This document shows positions 8,187 through 16,334 of a stretch of 38,220 nucleotides of DNA, piece after piece. The stretch spans positions 1-38,220 of the forward strand of contig CAIXLG010000007.1 of NCBI GenBank assembly GCA_903920215.1, read 5' to 3'. The translations under genes were made by a program, and so were the position numbers. Numbering within the stretch: position 1 is the stretch's first letter; every line of letters begins with the position of its first letter. The notes beneath the pieces are model-generated. The model did no database searches. It was not told the origin of the DNA and saw nothing but the letters and a program-made list of their open reading frames with translations. Source of the stretch: an uncultured Chlorobiaceae bacterium (GTDB lineage: Bacteria > Bacteroidota > Chlorobiia > Chlorobiales > Chlorobiaceae).

Positions 8187-8828
8187 TTATGCAATCCCAT
8201 GAGTTTTTTTGTAGACAGCCCAGTTCTGTTTCAACAGGAAAAACGCATTGAAATCTTTCTGAAGAAGAAAGGGATTGTGTGAGCGCTCATTGCCTATGGA
8301 TGATACTGGAGTGAGCCCGTAATCATGTCCGGGATATACGTTAGTGGTATCAGGGAGCTGCATGATTTTGTGCTGCAGTGAGTGGTATTCCATTAAAGCC
8401 TGTTCTTCTGTGCCGGTTCCTCCAACCTTCCCCGTAAAAAGGGTATCACCGGTAAAGAGGGCATCGCCAATATAAATACAGAGAGAATCCTTTGTATGCC
8501 CGGGCGTATAGAGAATTCCGGCATCAAGCGCGCCAAGCGGAAACAGCGCTCCATCCTCAACTCTGACTCCATTACGCGCACAGGTCTCACCGTAGAGAAG
8601 GGGAGTGATCCCTGTCAGACGGCTGATGGTGTCATTGCCATTGATATGATCATCATGACCGTGGGTTGAAAAAATAAACCGTATGTCAAAACCGTGTTCT
8701 GCAGCATACCTCACAATCATTGCCGGATTGAAGGAAGCATCGATCACGAGAGCCTCCCGAGAAGCCTCATCGGCGACAAGATAACCGAAATTCCTGTCGC
8801 CGCCTGTACGAAACTGTTCGACAATCAT
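8187..8828 (-). CDS. MBL-fold hydrolase, glyoxalase II-like
   Basis: Metallo-beta-lactamase-fold hydrolase of 213 residues. Metal ligands are visible: His56, His58, Asp60 and His61 in STHGHDDH, His111 in TPGHTKDS, Asp128 in FTGDTLF and His168 in YPGHDYG. The FTGDTLFTGKVGGTG segment and the late SSIGNERSHNPFL resemble hydroxyacylglutathione hydrolase (GloB-like) proteins more than ETHE1/CstB persulfide dioxygenases. Green sulfur bacteria are not known for glutathione, so the natural thioester is uncertain. It starts 17 bases after the small PII-like gene and is probably the last gene of the efflux operon. An assignment as persulfide dioxygenase would fit the CstR-like regulators upstream, but the motifs do not favour it. 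Confidence 0.82.
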   Translation of the reverse strand: MIVEQFRTGGDRNFGYLVADEASREALVIDASFNPAMIVRYAAEHGFDIRFIFSTHGHDDHINGNDTISRLTGITPLLYGETCARNGVRVEDGALFPLGALDAGILYTPGHTKDSLCIYIGDALFTGDTLFTGKVGGTGTEEQALMEYHSLQHKIMQLPDTTNVYPGHDYGLTPVSSIGNERSHNPFLLQKDFNAFFLLKQNWAVYKKTHGIA

Positions 8829-8845
8829 TATAAAGCCCCTTGTTT

Positions 8846-9154
8846 TCAGGCAGTTTTTTCTACATTCATGAGAAAAACACGAGCAGGAAAATCCTTGTCT
8901 ACGGCTATAGGGTTCTTCTCAAATTCCTGCATGATAGCTTCTGCCTTATCATCATCAAGAATGGCAAAACAAAGCGATGAATAGGTACCGATCATCTCAT
9001 CGGTTGGCCACCATGCCTGTCCAGGGAATCCTGTTTTTTCGCAGTTACACCCCCTGATATCCATACTGCTGATCATTGACACCTTATGCTCCTGAAAGAG
9101 ACGCCGCACTTTCGGACGGGTCTCTTCGTGTCCCATTATAGCCAGAAATTTCAT
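8846..9154 (-). CDS. Small PII-like protein coupled to the RND pump
   Basis: A 102-residue protein of unrecognised specific function. The predicted strand-helix-strand pattern (KFLAIMGHEETRPKVRRLFQEH; MISSMDIRGC; YSSLCFAILDDDKAEAIMQEF; FPARVFLMNVEKTA) suits a ferredoxin-like or PII/CutA-like fold. Similar small PII-like proteins are known beside heavy-metal RND pumps. The ATG overlaps the TGA of the pump gene by four bases, so translation is almost certainly coupled. The two cysteines in the RGCNCEK loop (C-x-C) could bind a metal or sulfur species. The fold assignment is inference from pattern only. Confidence 0.6.
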   Translation of the reverse strand: MKFLAIMGHEETRPKVRRLFQEHKVSMISSMDIRGCNCEKTGFPGQAWWPTDEMIGTYSSLCFAILDDDKAEAIMQEFEKNPIAVDKDFPARVFLMNVEKTA

Positions 9155-12100
9155 GATTTTTTAGTTATAACAGGTTTTTCGGATTTCTTTTCAGCCATAT
9201 AATAGACAATCGGCACAACCACGAGCGTTAAAATCGTTGAAAGAATACCGCCCCATATCAGTGATATGGCAAGACCCTGAAATATAGGATCAAAAAGCAT
9301 GACAATTGAACCAATAACAACAGCTCCAGAGGTCAATATAATCGGACGTGTACGAACTGCTGCAGATTCAATGACCGCCTGCTTAAGCTCAACTCCTTCC
9401 GCCCTGCGGATCTGGATAAAATCAATGAGCAGCACAGAATTCCTTACCATAATGCCTGCAAGAGCAATCATCCCGATCATACTCGTAGCAGTAAAGAACG
9501 CTCCGTGCAGCATGTGCCCTGGAATAATGCCCACAAGGCTCAAGGGAATGGCGATCATCATGATCAGCGGTGTCTTGAAAGACTGGAACCACCCGATAAT
9601 CAACAAGTAAATAATAACAAGTACCACAGCAAACGCCGTTCCAAGATCACGGAATACTTCAAAGGTAATCTGCCACTCTCCATCCCACTTCATCGAAAGC
9701 TTATCCTCCGATGTCGGGCTCGCCGTATAAAGCGGATCAATGGAATAGCCAGCAGGAAGCTTGATCTTCTGGATTTTTTTATCCATGTCGAGCATGGCGT
9801 AAACAGGGCTTTCCGTTGCACCGGCAACATCCGCAGTCACATACACCACCCGACGAAGATCCTTGTGGAAAATACTCTTGTCCTGAATTTTTTCCTCAAC
9901 CTTCACCAGCTCCGACAGTGGAATCATTTCACCGGCACGCAGGCGTGTTGTCAGCGTTCCCATTCCCTGTGACTGAACAAAAATACCCGAAAGATCATGC
10001 AGCGATGTTCTGTCAGACTGTGGCAGTCGAACCTGAATCGTTACCGGATCAAGATCAGTTGCCGTATGAATCAGCCCCACATCCATGCCGGCAAGCGACA
10101 TGCGAAGCGTCTGGGCTATCTGCTCGGCACTGACTCCCCGGAACGCAGCCCGCTCTTTGTTGACCACCAGATTGTAAACCTTCTGGTCAGCTTCAACCAT
10201 CCAGTCAACATCAACAACCCCTGGAGTCTCTTTAAAAACTTTTTTCACCTCAGTAGCAAGGGCAATCTGCTCACTCTGTGAAGGCCCGTAAATTTCAGCA
10301 ACAAGCGTTGACATAACAGGAGGCCCTGGAGGAATCTCGACAATCTTGGCATTTCCATGGTAACGCTGCGCAATCTGCTGAACTCCAGGTCTGACCCGTT
10401 TGGCAATATCATGGCTCTGTGCCTTACGTTCACCTTTATGAACAAGATTAACCTGGATATCGGCCATGTTCGCCTTCTGTCGGAGATAGTAGTGGCGAAC
10501 AAGGCCGTTGAAATTGATCGGTGCATTGGTACCTACGTAGTACTGGTAGCTGCTGACCTCCGGAATGGTTTTCAGATAGGCGGAAATCTCTTTGGTAACT
10601 CTTGCAGTCTGCTCAAGCGAGGTACCTTCCGGCATATCCAGAATAACCTGAAACTCGTTCTTGTTGTCAAACGGCAGCATCTTCATCTGAACAGCCTTGA
10701 GCGGCACCAGCGCAATCGCCCCAGCCAGCATTAAGCCAACAACACCAAAAGCCAGCCACCGTTTAACCGGGCTTTCAATAAACGGAGAAAGAATCTTGTT
10801 GAAGAGCTTGTAATAGCCTGTTTTGGTAACATCATACTCTTCGTGATGGCCACTCTCTGTTTTCAAAAGCCGGAATGAAAGCCAGGGCGTTGCAATAAGG
10901 GCAACCAGAAGAGAGAATATCATGGCAAGTGAAGCGCCAATAGGCATTGGGCTCATATAAGGGCCCATCAGGCCTGAAACAAATACCATCGGCAGCACGG
11001 CGGCAATAACGGTAAACGTTGCCAGAATGGTCGGATTACCCACCTCATTGATCGCGGTAATGGCTGCCTGCAGTTTTGGCTGTCGCTTCATGGCGAAGTG
11101 ACGGTGGATATTTTCGGCAATAATAATGGAATCATCAACAACAATACCAGTAACAAAAATCAGCGCAAAGAGCGTCACCCTGTTGAGTGAATAATCCAGC
11201 AGGTAATAGATCAGCAGGGTAAGTGCAAAAGTTATCGGCACCGAAGCGAGTACTACAAGCGATCCTCTCCAGCCAAGGAAAAATCCGACAACAATGGTAA
11301 CGGCCACCACAGCCATCAGCAGATGCTCAAGAAGGGTAAAGACTTTCTCAGATGCAGTCGCACCATAGTTCCTTGTCTCGGTCACCGTGATGTCTGAAGG
11401 AATAACCGTCTGGCGGAGCCCGGCGACCCGCTCCATAACCTTGTCGGCAAGGACTGAGGCATCGCCCCCTTTTCGCTTTGCAACCGTCACCGTTACAGCC
11501 GGGTACTCACCTGAAACTGAACCTTTGGGAGCGGCTGCAGCCCATCCGAAAAAGTTGTAGTTATTGACCTCTTCAGGACCATCAACCACACTGGCGACAT
11601 CTCGGAGATAAACCGGTGTCGCACCATAGATACCCACCACAATATTGCCAACATCGCTGGCGCTCTCAAGAAACGTTCCTGTGCGGACAACAATCTCCTG
11701 GTTCATCTGCTTGAAATCACCGGAGGTCATCTGGCTGTTTGCCATCTGCACCTGACGGGTTATCTGCAGAGGACTCACGTTGTACTTCAGGAGTTTTTCC
11801 TTGTCAAGAACAATCTTTATCTGACGTTTCAACCCTCCCTTTATTTCAACATCACCGATATTTTTGATCTTTTTCAGTTCATCGGCAACCTCTACGGCTG
11901 TTTTTCTTATCTGGAAAGGATCCTTGCTCTTGCTCCAGAAGGTGAGATTAAGCACAGGAACATCATCAATCGAAACCTTTTTCATCAACGGGAACTGGAC
12001 ACCAGCTGGCATCTTGTCCATGTTTTTCATGAGGGTCGACCAAAGCTTGACCATGCTTTTCTCGGCATCCTCTCCTACTTTATAGCGGACAGTCACCAGA

Positions 12101-12381
12101 GCGACATCAGGCATGGAGGTTGAATAAACATAATCCACTCCCGGAATTTCAGTCAATGTCCGTTCAATCGGCTTGGCAACTCGCGCTTCAATCTCGGCCG
12201 GTGCAGCACCAGGGAAAGGAATAAAAAGATCAACCATGGGCACCACAATCTGAGGCTCTTCCTCTCTTGGAGTCATAAATGTCGCCATAATGCCCACAAG
12301 GAGAGCGGCCACCATCAAGAGCGGTGTAATCTTCGAATTGATAAACTGTTTTGCAAGTTTACCGGCAATACCTTCATTCAT
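9151..12381 (-). CDS. RND-family efflux pump, inner-membrane subunit
   Basis: Proton-driven export across the inner membrane and periplasm as a trimer with an adaptor and TolC. The 1076-residue length is full. It shows an N-terminal transmembrane helix, a periplasmic domain starting LFIPFPGAAPAEIEARVAKPIE, a membrane block from about residue 340 (TLLEHLLMAVVAVTIVVGFFLG), a second periplasmic domain and a final membrane block ending IVYYMAEKK. The proton relay pair Asp416-Asp417 is present in TGIVVDDSIIIAENIH, the HAE-1/drug pattern, whereas CusA-type metal pumps differ there. Substrate is unknown. The start ATG overlaps the adaptor stop by four bases and the stop overlaps the PII-like start by four bases. 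Regulation by the CstR-like repressor at the operon head is inferred. Confidence 0.92.
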   Translation of the reverse strand: MNEGIAGKLAKQFINSKITPLLMVAALLVGIMATFMTPREEEPQIVVPMVDLFIPFPGAAPAEIEARVAKPIERTLTEIPGVDYVYSTSMPDVALVTVRYKVGEDAEKSMVKLWSTLMKNMDKMPAGVQFPLMKKVSIDDVPVLNLTFWSKSKDPFQIRKTAVEVADELKKIKNIGDVEIKGGLKRQIKIVLDKEKLLKYNVSPLQITRQVQMANSQMTSGDFKQMNQEIVVRTGTFLESASDVGNIVVGIYGATPVYLRDVASVVDGPEEVNNYNFFGWAAAAPKGSVSGEYPAVTVTVAKRKGGDASVLADKVMERVAGLRQTVIPSDITVTETRNYGATASEKVFTLLEHLLMAVVAVTIVVGFFLGWRGSLVVLASVPITFALTLLIYYLLDYSLNRVTLFALIFVTGIVVDDSIIIAENIHRHFAMKRQPKLQAAITAINEVGNPTILATFTVIAAVLPMVFVSGLMGPYMSPMPIGASLAMIFSLLVALIATPWLSFRLLKTESGHHEEYDVTKTGYYKLFNKILSPFIESPVKRWLAFGVVGLMLAGAIALVPLKAVQMKMLPFDNKNEFQVILDMPEGTSLEQTARVTKEISAYLKTIPEVSSYQYYVGTNAPINFNGLVRHYYLRQKANMADIQVNLVHKGERKAQSHDIAKRVRPGVQQIAQRYHGNAKIVEIPPGPPVMSTLVAEIYGPSQSEQIALATEVKKVFKETPGVVDVDWMVEADQKVYNLVVNKERAAFRGVSAEQIAQTLRMSLAGMDVGLIHTATDLDPVTIQVRLPQSDRTSLHDLSGIFVQSQGMGTLTTRLRAGEMIPLSELVKVEEKIQDKSIFHKDLRRVVYVTADVAGATESPVYAMLDMDKKIQKIKLPAGYSIDPLYTASPTSEDKLSMKWDGEWQITFEVFRDLGTAFAVVLVIIYLLIIGWFQSFKTPLIMMIAIPLSLVGIIPGHMLHGAFFTATSMIGMIALAGIMVRNSVLLIDFIQIRRAEGVELKQAVIESAAVRTRPIILTSGAVVIGSIVMLFDPIFQGLAISLIWGGILSTILTLVVVPIVYYMAEKKSEKPVITKKS

Positions 12382-12800
12382 TTCTTCTGAACCTCCTCAG
12401 TCACACGCGGACTCTTTATTACGGTTACTCCTTCATTAAGTGTGGGATTGTAGGTACCCACAACAAACTCTCCCTTATCCAACCCCCCAAGAACAACAAC
12501 TTCACCATGCATCATTCGACCCGTGCTTATCCATCGTAGCGACAGGCGGTCATCAGCTCCCACGACAAGAATACCGGTAAGTTCGCCTCGACTAACAATT
12601 GCCGATTTCGGCACCAGCAAAACCTCTTCTTCCCCTGCTGAGCCAACGGCAGTGCGAACCGGTACAATATTTTCAACAGCCACAGGAACCTCCGCCTTCC
12701 CGCTCTTTACCGGCTTAACCTCATTGTTTCCACAGCCCGCAAGAAACAGTAACCCTGCTGCAGGCAAAAAAAGCAATTTCTTTTTGATAGGTATACCCAT
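12378..12800 (-). CDS. Truncated RND membrane-fusion lipoprotein
   Basis: Periplasmic adaptor reduced to 140 residues, against about 350-400 in the family. Residues 1-23 are a lipoprotein signal with lipobox LAGC (Cys23). Residues 36-55 (VPVAVENIVPVRTA) match the usual N-terminal start of an adaptor. From residue 58 (VLLVPKSAIVSRGEL) to 128 (NEGVTVI) it matches the C-terminal beta-barrel/membrane-proximal end. The helical hairpin and lipoyl domain are missing, as if an in-frame deletion joined residues 55-57. The frame is open and the gene is embedded between an intact tolC and an intact pump with a four-base overlap. Whether it still works as a mini-adaptor, or the system uses another adaptor, cannot be told. 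A genuine variant family is the alternative. Confidence 0.8.
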   Translation of the reverse strand: MGIPIKKKLLFLPAAGLLFLAGCGNNEVKPVKSGKAEVPVAVENIVPVRTAVGSAGEEEVLLVPKSAIVSRGELTGILVVGADDRLSLRWISTGRMMHGEVVVLGGLDKGEFVVGTYNPTLNEGVTVIKSPRVTEEVQKK

Positions 12801-12831
12801 GGACTTCTTTCTCTTCAGTTATTAAATCCTC

Positions 12832-14157
12832 TCAGTTTCCCCGGTAGTAGGCAAGCTCACTTTTTGCCACGCAGTAATCATACTTTGCCTGATTCAACCT
12901 CATTTTCGCATAGGTATAGGCCTGCTCCCTCATCAACAGTTCAAAGGTCATTGCCATACCGGTTTTGTACTGCGACCCGATATAATCCAGGCTGACTTTA
13001 CTCTCTTCAATTGACTTCTGGGCAACAGCGATTCTGGCTTTAGCAGTTCTCATTGACCGTATTGATTTATCAACTTCTGCAATGCTGTTGCTTCGGGCGT
13101 TTTCATAGTTGTACATCGCCTCGCGCTCCTTGGCTTTTGCCTCCTGAATCTGGCCGGCCGACGACATGCCATCGAAAATATTCCACTGCACATTCATACC
13201 GAGTCCCCAGCTTGAGCCTCCACTGAAAATATTATCACTATGCAGGTTTGTCTGCAGAAACGCGTTCACACGGGGCAGCCTTGACGCACGAGCCATATCT
13301 GCCTGATAACCGGCAATCTGCCTGCTTGTTTCGAGTGCCTTGAGATCAGCCCTGTTTTCAGGCACAGTTTTGTTTTCGCCACCCGGCACAGCACCATCAA
13401 TCACAAGATCTCCTGTCGGAACAATCGCAACATGAGAATCAAGATGCAGCAGCACATGGAGAGCATCGGTCGCATCTTTTATCGCGTCATACAGCATAAG
13501 CTTCTGCTCCTGAAGCTCTGCAAGCCTGACCTCTGTTGAAAGCTTGTCGGATTTTGTCATTAGCCCGGCACTAAAGGCTTTAGCCGCTTCGTTACTGTGT
13601 CCCTGCATGGTTTTGATGGACTGTTCGACAGCCTCAATATTTTTTCTGGCAAGAATCAGTCCGTAATAGACTTTGCTGACCTGAAAACCGATGGTTTCCT
13701 CAGTCCTGACAGCCATATGCTCCTCGGCTTTTTTGGCAGTAACCGCAATGCTCCGGCCTATTGCAGCATCGGCATTGTAAACAGGCTGCATAACCTGAAG
13801 AGAGGTATTAAAATCGTTGATGACATCGGGCTTGTTCAGCTTGTCCGGCAAAAAATCCATAGTCTGTATACTGCTCTGCTGCAGCTTGAACACTAATGCT
13901 GCTCCGGGATCATTGGTCACCATAAGAGTCTCCGACAGGGTGACTTTCGGTAGCGTCGTCTGGCGGGTCTGTACTATCCTTGCCTCAGCCTGATCAATCC
14001 GGCTGCGGGAAGCCTTAATGGAAGAATTGTTCTGACGGGCCATTGAGATGGCATCGGACAGAGAAAGCTTCAGGTTTGTTTCAGCGGCTTTAGCCTGAAG
14101 CGGCGAGGTCAGAGATCCCGCCACACAAAAACCGATCAGTGCTTTATGTACCTTCAT
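12832..14157 (-). CDS. TolC-family outer-membrane efflux protein
   Basis: Outer-membrane exit duct of the tripartite pump. The 441-residue protein begins with a signal peptide ending near QAKA (residue 24). Two TolC repeats follow: the first starts LSLSDAISMARQNNSSIKASRSRIDQAEA, the second around residue 260 with RADLKALETSRQIAGYQADMARASRLPRV. Long coiled-coil helices, LGMNVQWNIFDG (a barrel strand) and a C-terminal MLREQAYTYAK-like helix are present. It begins 6 bases after the repressor gene and ends 31 bases before the adaptor. The length and duplicated architecture are normal, in contrast to the truncated adaptor next door. Confidence 0.93.
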   Translation of the reverse strand: MKVHKALIGFCVAGSLTSPLQAKAAETNLKLSLSDAISMARQNNSSIKASRSRIDQAEARIVQTRQTTLPKVTLSETLMVTNDPGAALVFKLQQSSIQTMDFLPDKLNKPDVINDFNTSLQVMQPVYNADAAIGRSIAVTAKKAEEHMAVRTEETIGFQVSKVYYGLILARKNIEAVEQSIKTMQGHSNEAAKAFSAGLMTKSDKLSTEVRLAELQEQKLMLYDAIKDATDALHVLLHLDSHVAIVPTGDLVIDGAVPGGENKTVPENRADLKALETSRQIAGYQADMARASRLPRVNAFLQTNLHSDNIFSGGSSWGLGMNVQWNIFDGMSSAGQIQEAKAKEREAMYNYENARSNSIAEVDKSIRSMRTAKARIAVAQKSIEESKVSLDYIGSQYKTGMAMTFELLMREQAYTYAKMRLNQAKYDYCVAKSELAYYRGN

Positions 14158-14163
14158 GGTGCG

Positions 14164-14415
14164 CTACTGTTTTGTAATAAGTTTTAAAATCTTTTCTACA
14201 CTTTTCGAGTCGTCATGATTCACGCATTCCTTAAGGTTCCGCTGGAGTACTAACGAAAATGTATTGTCAAGTGCAGCTTTTGCCGCTTGAAACTGGGTAA
14301 TAATCTGAACACACTCCTCTTCCCTTTCAATCATCCTTGTCAATCCCTCAATCTGACCAGCCACCCTTTTCAGCCTGAGAATCACATCTTTCATAGACTC
14401 ACCGGTTGTAACCAT
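14164..14415 (-). CDS. CsoR/CstR-family sensor repressor, operon copy
   Basis: All-helical DUF156 repressor of 83 residues, or 76 if translation starts at the second ATG (14394), which has GGTGAG just upstream. Core: RLKRVAGQIEGLTRMIE, then EEECVQIITQFQAAKAALDN and LVLQRNLKECV. The sensing residues are Cys35 and Cys64. The copper-ligand His of true CsoR, four residues before the second Cys, is Asn60. Cys plus Cys with Asn is the pattern of CstR persulfide sensors rather than copper or formaldehyde sensors. It lies 6 bases before tolC, so it is probably co-transcribed with and controls the efflux operon. An operator-like sequence lies upstream at 14448-14469. Confidence 0.88.
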   Translation of the reverse strand: MVTTGESMKDVILRLKRVAGQIEGLTRMIEREEECVQIITQFQAAKAALDNTFSLVLQRNLKECVNHDDSKSVEKILKLITKQ

Positions 14416-14447
14416 AATCCCATAAATTAAAAATCCAGTGAAATACC

Positions 14448-14469
14448 AATACCCCGTATAGGTATAATA
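14448..14469. promoter_or_regulatory. CsoR-type operator-like site, copy A
   Basis: Imperfect dyad with ATACC and GGTAT arms around a C/G-tract core (14449-14465), 32 bases before the downstream repressor gene. TACCC...GGTA dyads are typical CsoR/CstR operators. The last 12 bases read ATAGGTATAATA, nearly identical to copy B at 14831-14852. Confidence 0.62.
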
Positions 14470-14550
14470 AAATCAAAAAAAGATGAACAACAAACAGTTT
14501 TCTTCTGTCCGGATCATTTCAATGCCCTGCACAGGCAGAGAATTATGATT

Positions 14551-14805
14551 TTAGTGCTTGGTAATAAGTTTTAAAATCTTTTCTACACTTTTCGAGTCGT
14601 CTTGACTCATGCACTCCTTGAGGTTGCGCTGGAGTACTAACGAAAATGTATTGTCAAGGGCAGCTTTTGCCGCTTGAAATTGCGTAATAATCTGAACACA
14701 CTCCTCTTCCCTTTCAATCATCCGTATCAATCCCTCTACCTGACCGCCAACCCTTTTCAGCCTGAGAATAACGTCTTTCATTGAACTGGTGCTGCTAACC
14801 ATCAT
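14551..14805 (-). CDS. CsoR/CstR-family sensor repressor, upstream paralog
   Basis: Second DUF156 repressor of 84 residues, nearly identical to the one at 14164-14415 from MKDVILRLKRV to the C-terminal VEKILKLITK. Differences are conservative (RVGGQVEGLIRMI; CMSQDDS). It has Cys36, Asn61 and Cys65, so it shares the CstR-like absence of the copper-ligand His. The two genes are separated by 135 bases, and identity at the DNA level is also high across the 3' half, which points to recent tandem duplication or gene conversion. Two ATG codons adjoin at 14805 and 14802; neither has a good Shine-Dalgarno, and a third candidate is the ATG of MKDV. It may form mixed tetramers with its twin. Confidence 0.87.
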   Translation of the reverse strand: MMVSSTSSMKDVILRLKRVGGQVEGLIRMIEREEECVQIITQFQAAKAALDNTFSLVLQRNLKECMSQDDSKSVEKILKLITKH

Positions 14806-14830
14806 CGTAATGATAAAAGTGAATCACCCA

Positions 14831-14852
14831 TATACCCGCCATAGGTGTAATA
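14831..14852. promoter_or_regulatory. CsoR-type operator-like site, copy B
   Basis: TATACCC then a short core then ATAGGTGTAATA, ending in the same 12-base stretch as copy A with one change (A to G). It starts 26 bases before the start of the upstream repressor gene. Conservation of the site across two otherwise diverged leaders supports a real binding site. Confidence 0.62.
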
Positions 14853-14927
14853 CAACTAAAAAAATGACCAACACGCCGTTTTATTTCTCTCTGGGTATAT
14901 TACCACTCATTGAGCTTAAACGGCGAG

Positions 14928-15560
14928 TTATTTTCCTCCGCTCGTAATGGCCATTTCTGCTGTCGAGCAGCAGATATCTGACTTTACCTGACAGAGCATG
15001 CTCTCAGTAGCCTGCTGCATGATCTGCGACATGATCGCGTCGCTCATAAACTTGAGGATACCTTCCGGCATGAGATTCAAGGGAAAAGAGAGGTCGAAAT
15101 CAAGAGAAATATCAGTGTCAAAATAAACTGATGTCCGGTCATCTTTTTGATGAAGAAGACATATCTCGGAACTGGCCTTTCCTATAAAGGTATTGGGAGT
15201 GTCTGATTCAAATTCCGGATATTCATGAACAGGACTCCATCTGATCCGCTTTGCTTTACTATGGAAATGAGTTCCATTTTTTAACTTGGAGGAAAACATC
15301 TGCCCATAGCTGTCATCAGGATCATCAAGAGAAAAACTCTCTTCCTGTTGACGAACGAAAAAAACCGCAGTAATTGGATGGCTGCGAGGATCGGATACCT
15401 GAAAAACCCATTGAAAAATATCCAACTCCATAAAATACTTGACGTTAGTGCAATAAGGATTACACTTGATCAGTTTTTCATGATTTGAAAAATATATGGA
15501 CGACTCATGTATACAAGAGTCAAGAATAATATGAGCATTGCTCTTTCCAACAACTTCCAT
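14928..15560 (-). CDS. Conserved protein, DUF1997-like
   Basis: A 210-residue soluble protein with no signal peptide or membrane helix. The layout, an N-terminal beta-rich part and a C-terminal helix after LDFDLSFPLNLMPEGILKFMSDAIMSQIMQQ, resembles DUF1997, a SRPBCC-like family known from cyanobacteria, plastids and green sulfur bacteria. Its function is unknown. The WSPVHEYPEF and INVEV-like alternation of strands fit a lipid/pigment-binding cup, but that is inference. It is on the same strand as the flavodoxin fusion, 150 bases downstream of it, and has no close partner otherwise. C-terminal cysteines (CQVKSDICC) could bind metal or form disulfides. The family call is tentative. Confidence 0.6.
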   Translation of the reverse strand: MEVVGKSNAHIILDSCIHESSIYFSNHEKLIKCNPYCTNVKYFMELDIFQWVFQVSDPRSHPITAVFFVRQQEESFSLDDPDDSYGQMFSSKLKNGTHFHSKAKRIRWSPVHEYPEFESDTPNTFIGKASSEICLLHQKDDRTSVYFDTDISLDFDLSFPLNLMPEGILKFMSDAIMSQIMQQATESMLCQVKSDICCSTAEMAITSGGK

Positions 15561-15710
15561 GATGTAAAAAAATTATAAGCTACTGATGGACTGTGCATTT
15601 TTTAACAGTTGCAATGTGTTGAGAGTTCCTGTTGGAAGCCTTCAAGCAGTTAACCTTAGAAAGTTCACCATTTCATCATACCTTGCCTCTTCTAACCGGC
15701 CCATCAGTAT

Positions 15711-16334
15711 TCAACCCCCAATTTCACCTTTAGCCTCCTCAAGTACGTCACAAGTAATTTCTTTATACCCCATCGCCTTGGCAAACTCTTCAGCCCCATC
15801 TTTGATCTTGCCCTGAAGAAATGAAGGGACACTATCAAGCCATTCCTGTGCTTCTATGGTCCATTTCAGTGAACCAATGCGTGATTTCAACGTTTTATTG
15901 TATTCATAAAGAACATCCTGTACAAACGTATCGATAACACTATTGTCATGAAAAACATTGGATGGGAATATTTTTTCGACAAGAATTTTATTCCGGACCA
16001 GATGAATTTTTAACTGCGGGAGATAAAGAACTGCCGCCATCGCTTCAGGACTTCCGCATGTCAAAAACATTGCGATTTTTTTTCTCTTCAGATTTATTTT
16101 CAGATTTCCATAATTCAGTGCCCCCAGAAGCTGAGAGGCAACGAGAAAATAGTAGACCGGCGCGCCAAGGATGACAAGATCAAATTCCCTGATAAAACTG
16201 TAATCCGCCAGTGCTTTACATTTTACCTTTTCCACATACGCACCGCTTTCCGCAAGCTGCAGACCAATGGCATCAATAAGAGCCTCTGTTGATCCGCCTG
16301 AGGTTTTACTGTCATATAAAATCACGGCTTTCAT
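15711..16334 (-). CDS. Flavodoxin fused to a PCP_red (BchB C-terminal) domain
   Basis: Residues 1-145 form a flavodoxin: KAVILYDSKTSGGSTEALI carries the FMN phosphate loop, then FDLVILGAPVYYF and KIAMFLTCGSPEA. Residues about 157-202 (KWTIEAQEWLDSVPSFLQGK, then AEEFAKAMG and EITCDVLEEAK) match the small domain at the C-terminus of the BchB/ChlB subunit of light-independent protochlorophyllide reductase, including the conserved Trp158 and Pro170. In BchB that domain lies near the substrate. The fusion suggests a flavodoxin that delivers electrons to, or docks on, a tetrapyrrole-reducing nitrogenase-like enzyme. It is transcribed divergently from csmB across a 389-base gap. The domain calls come from motif reading; the role is inferred. 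Confidence 0.8.
   Translation of the reverse strand: MKAVILYDSKTSGGSTEALIDAIGLQLAESGAYVEKVKCKALADYSFIREFDLVILGAPVYYFLVASQLLGALNYGNLKINLKRKKIAMFLTCGSPEAMAAVLYLPQLKIHLVRNKILVEKIFPSNVFHDNSVIDTFVQDVLYEYNKTLKSRIGSLKWTIEAQEWLDSVPSFLQGKIKDGAEEFAKAMGYKEITCDVLEEAKGEIGG

Noticed and set aside
8187-8828. Persulfide dioxygenase (ETHE1/CstB) assignment
   Set aside because: The FTGDTLFTGKVGGTG and NERSHNPFL motifs favour a glyoxalase II-like hydrolase; the CstR link is only positional.
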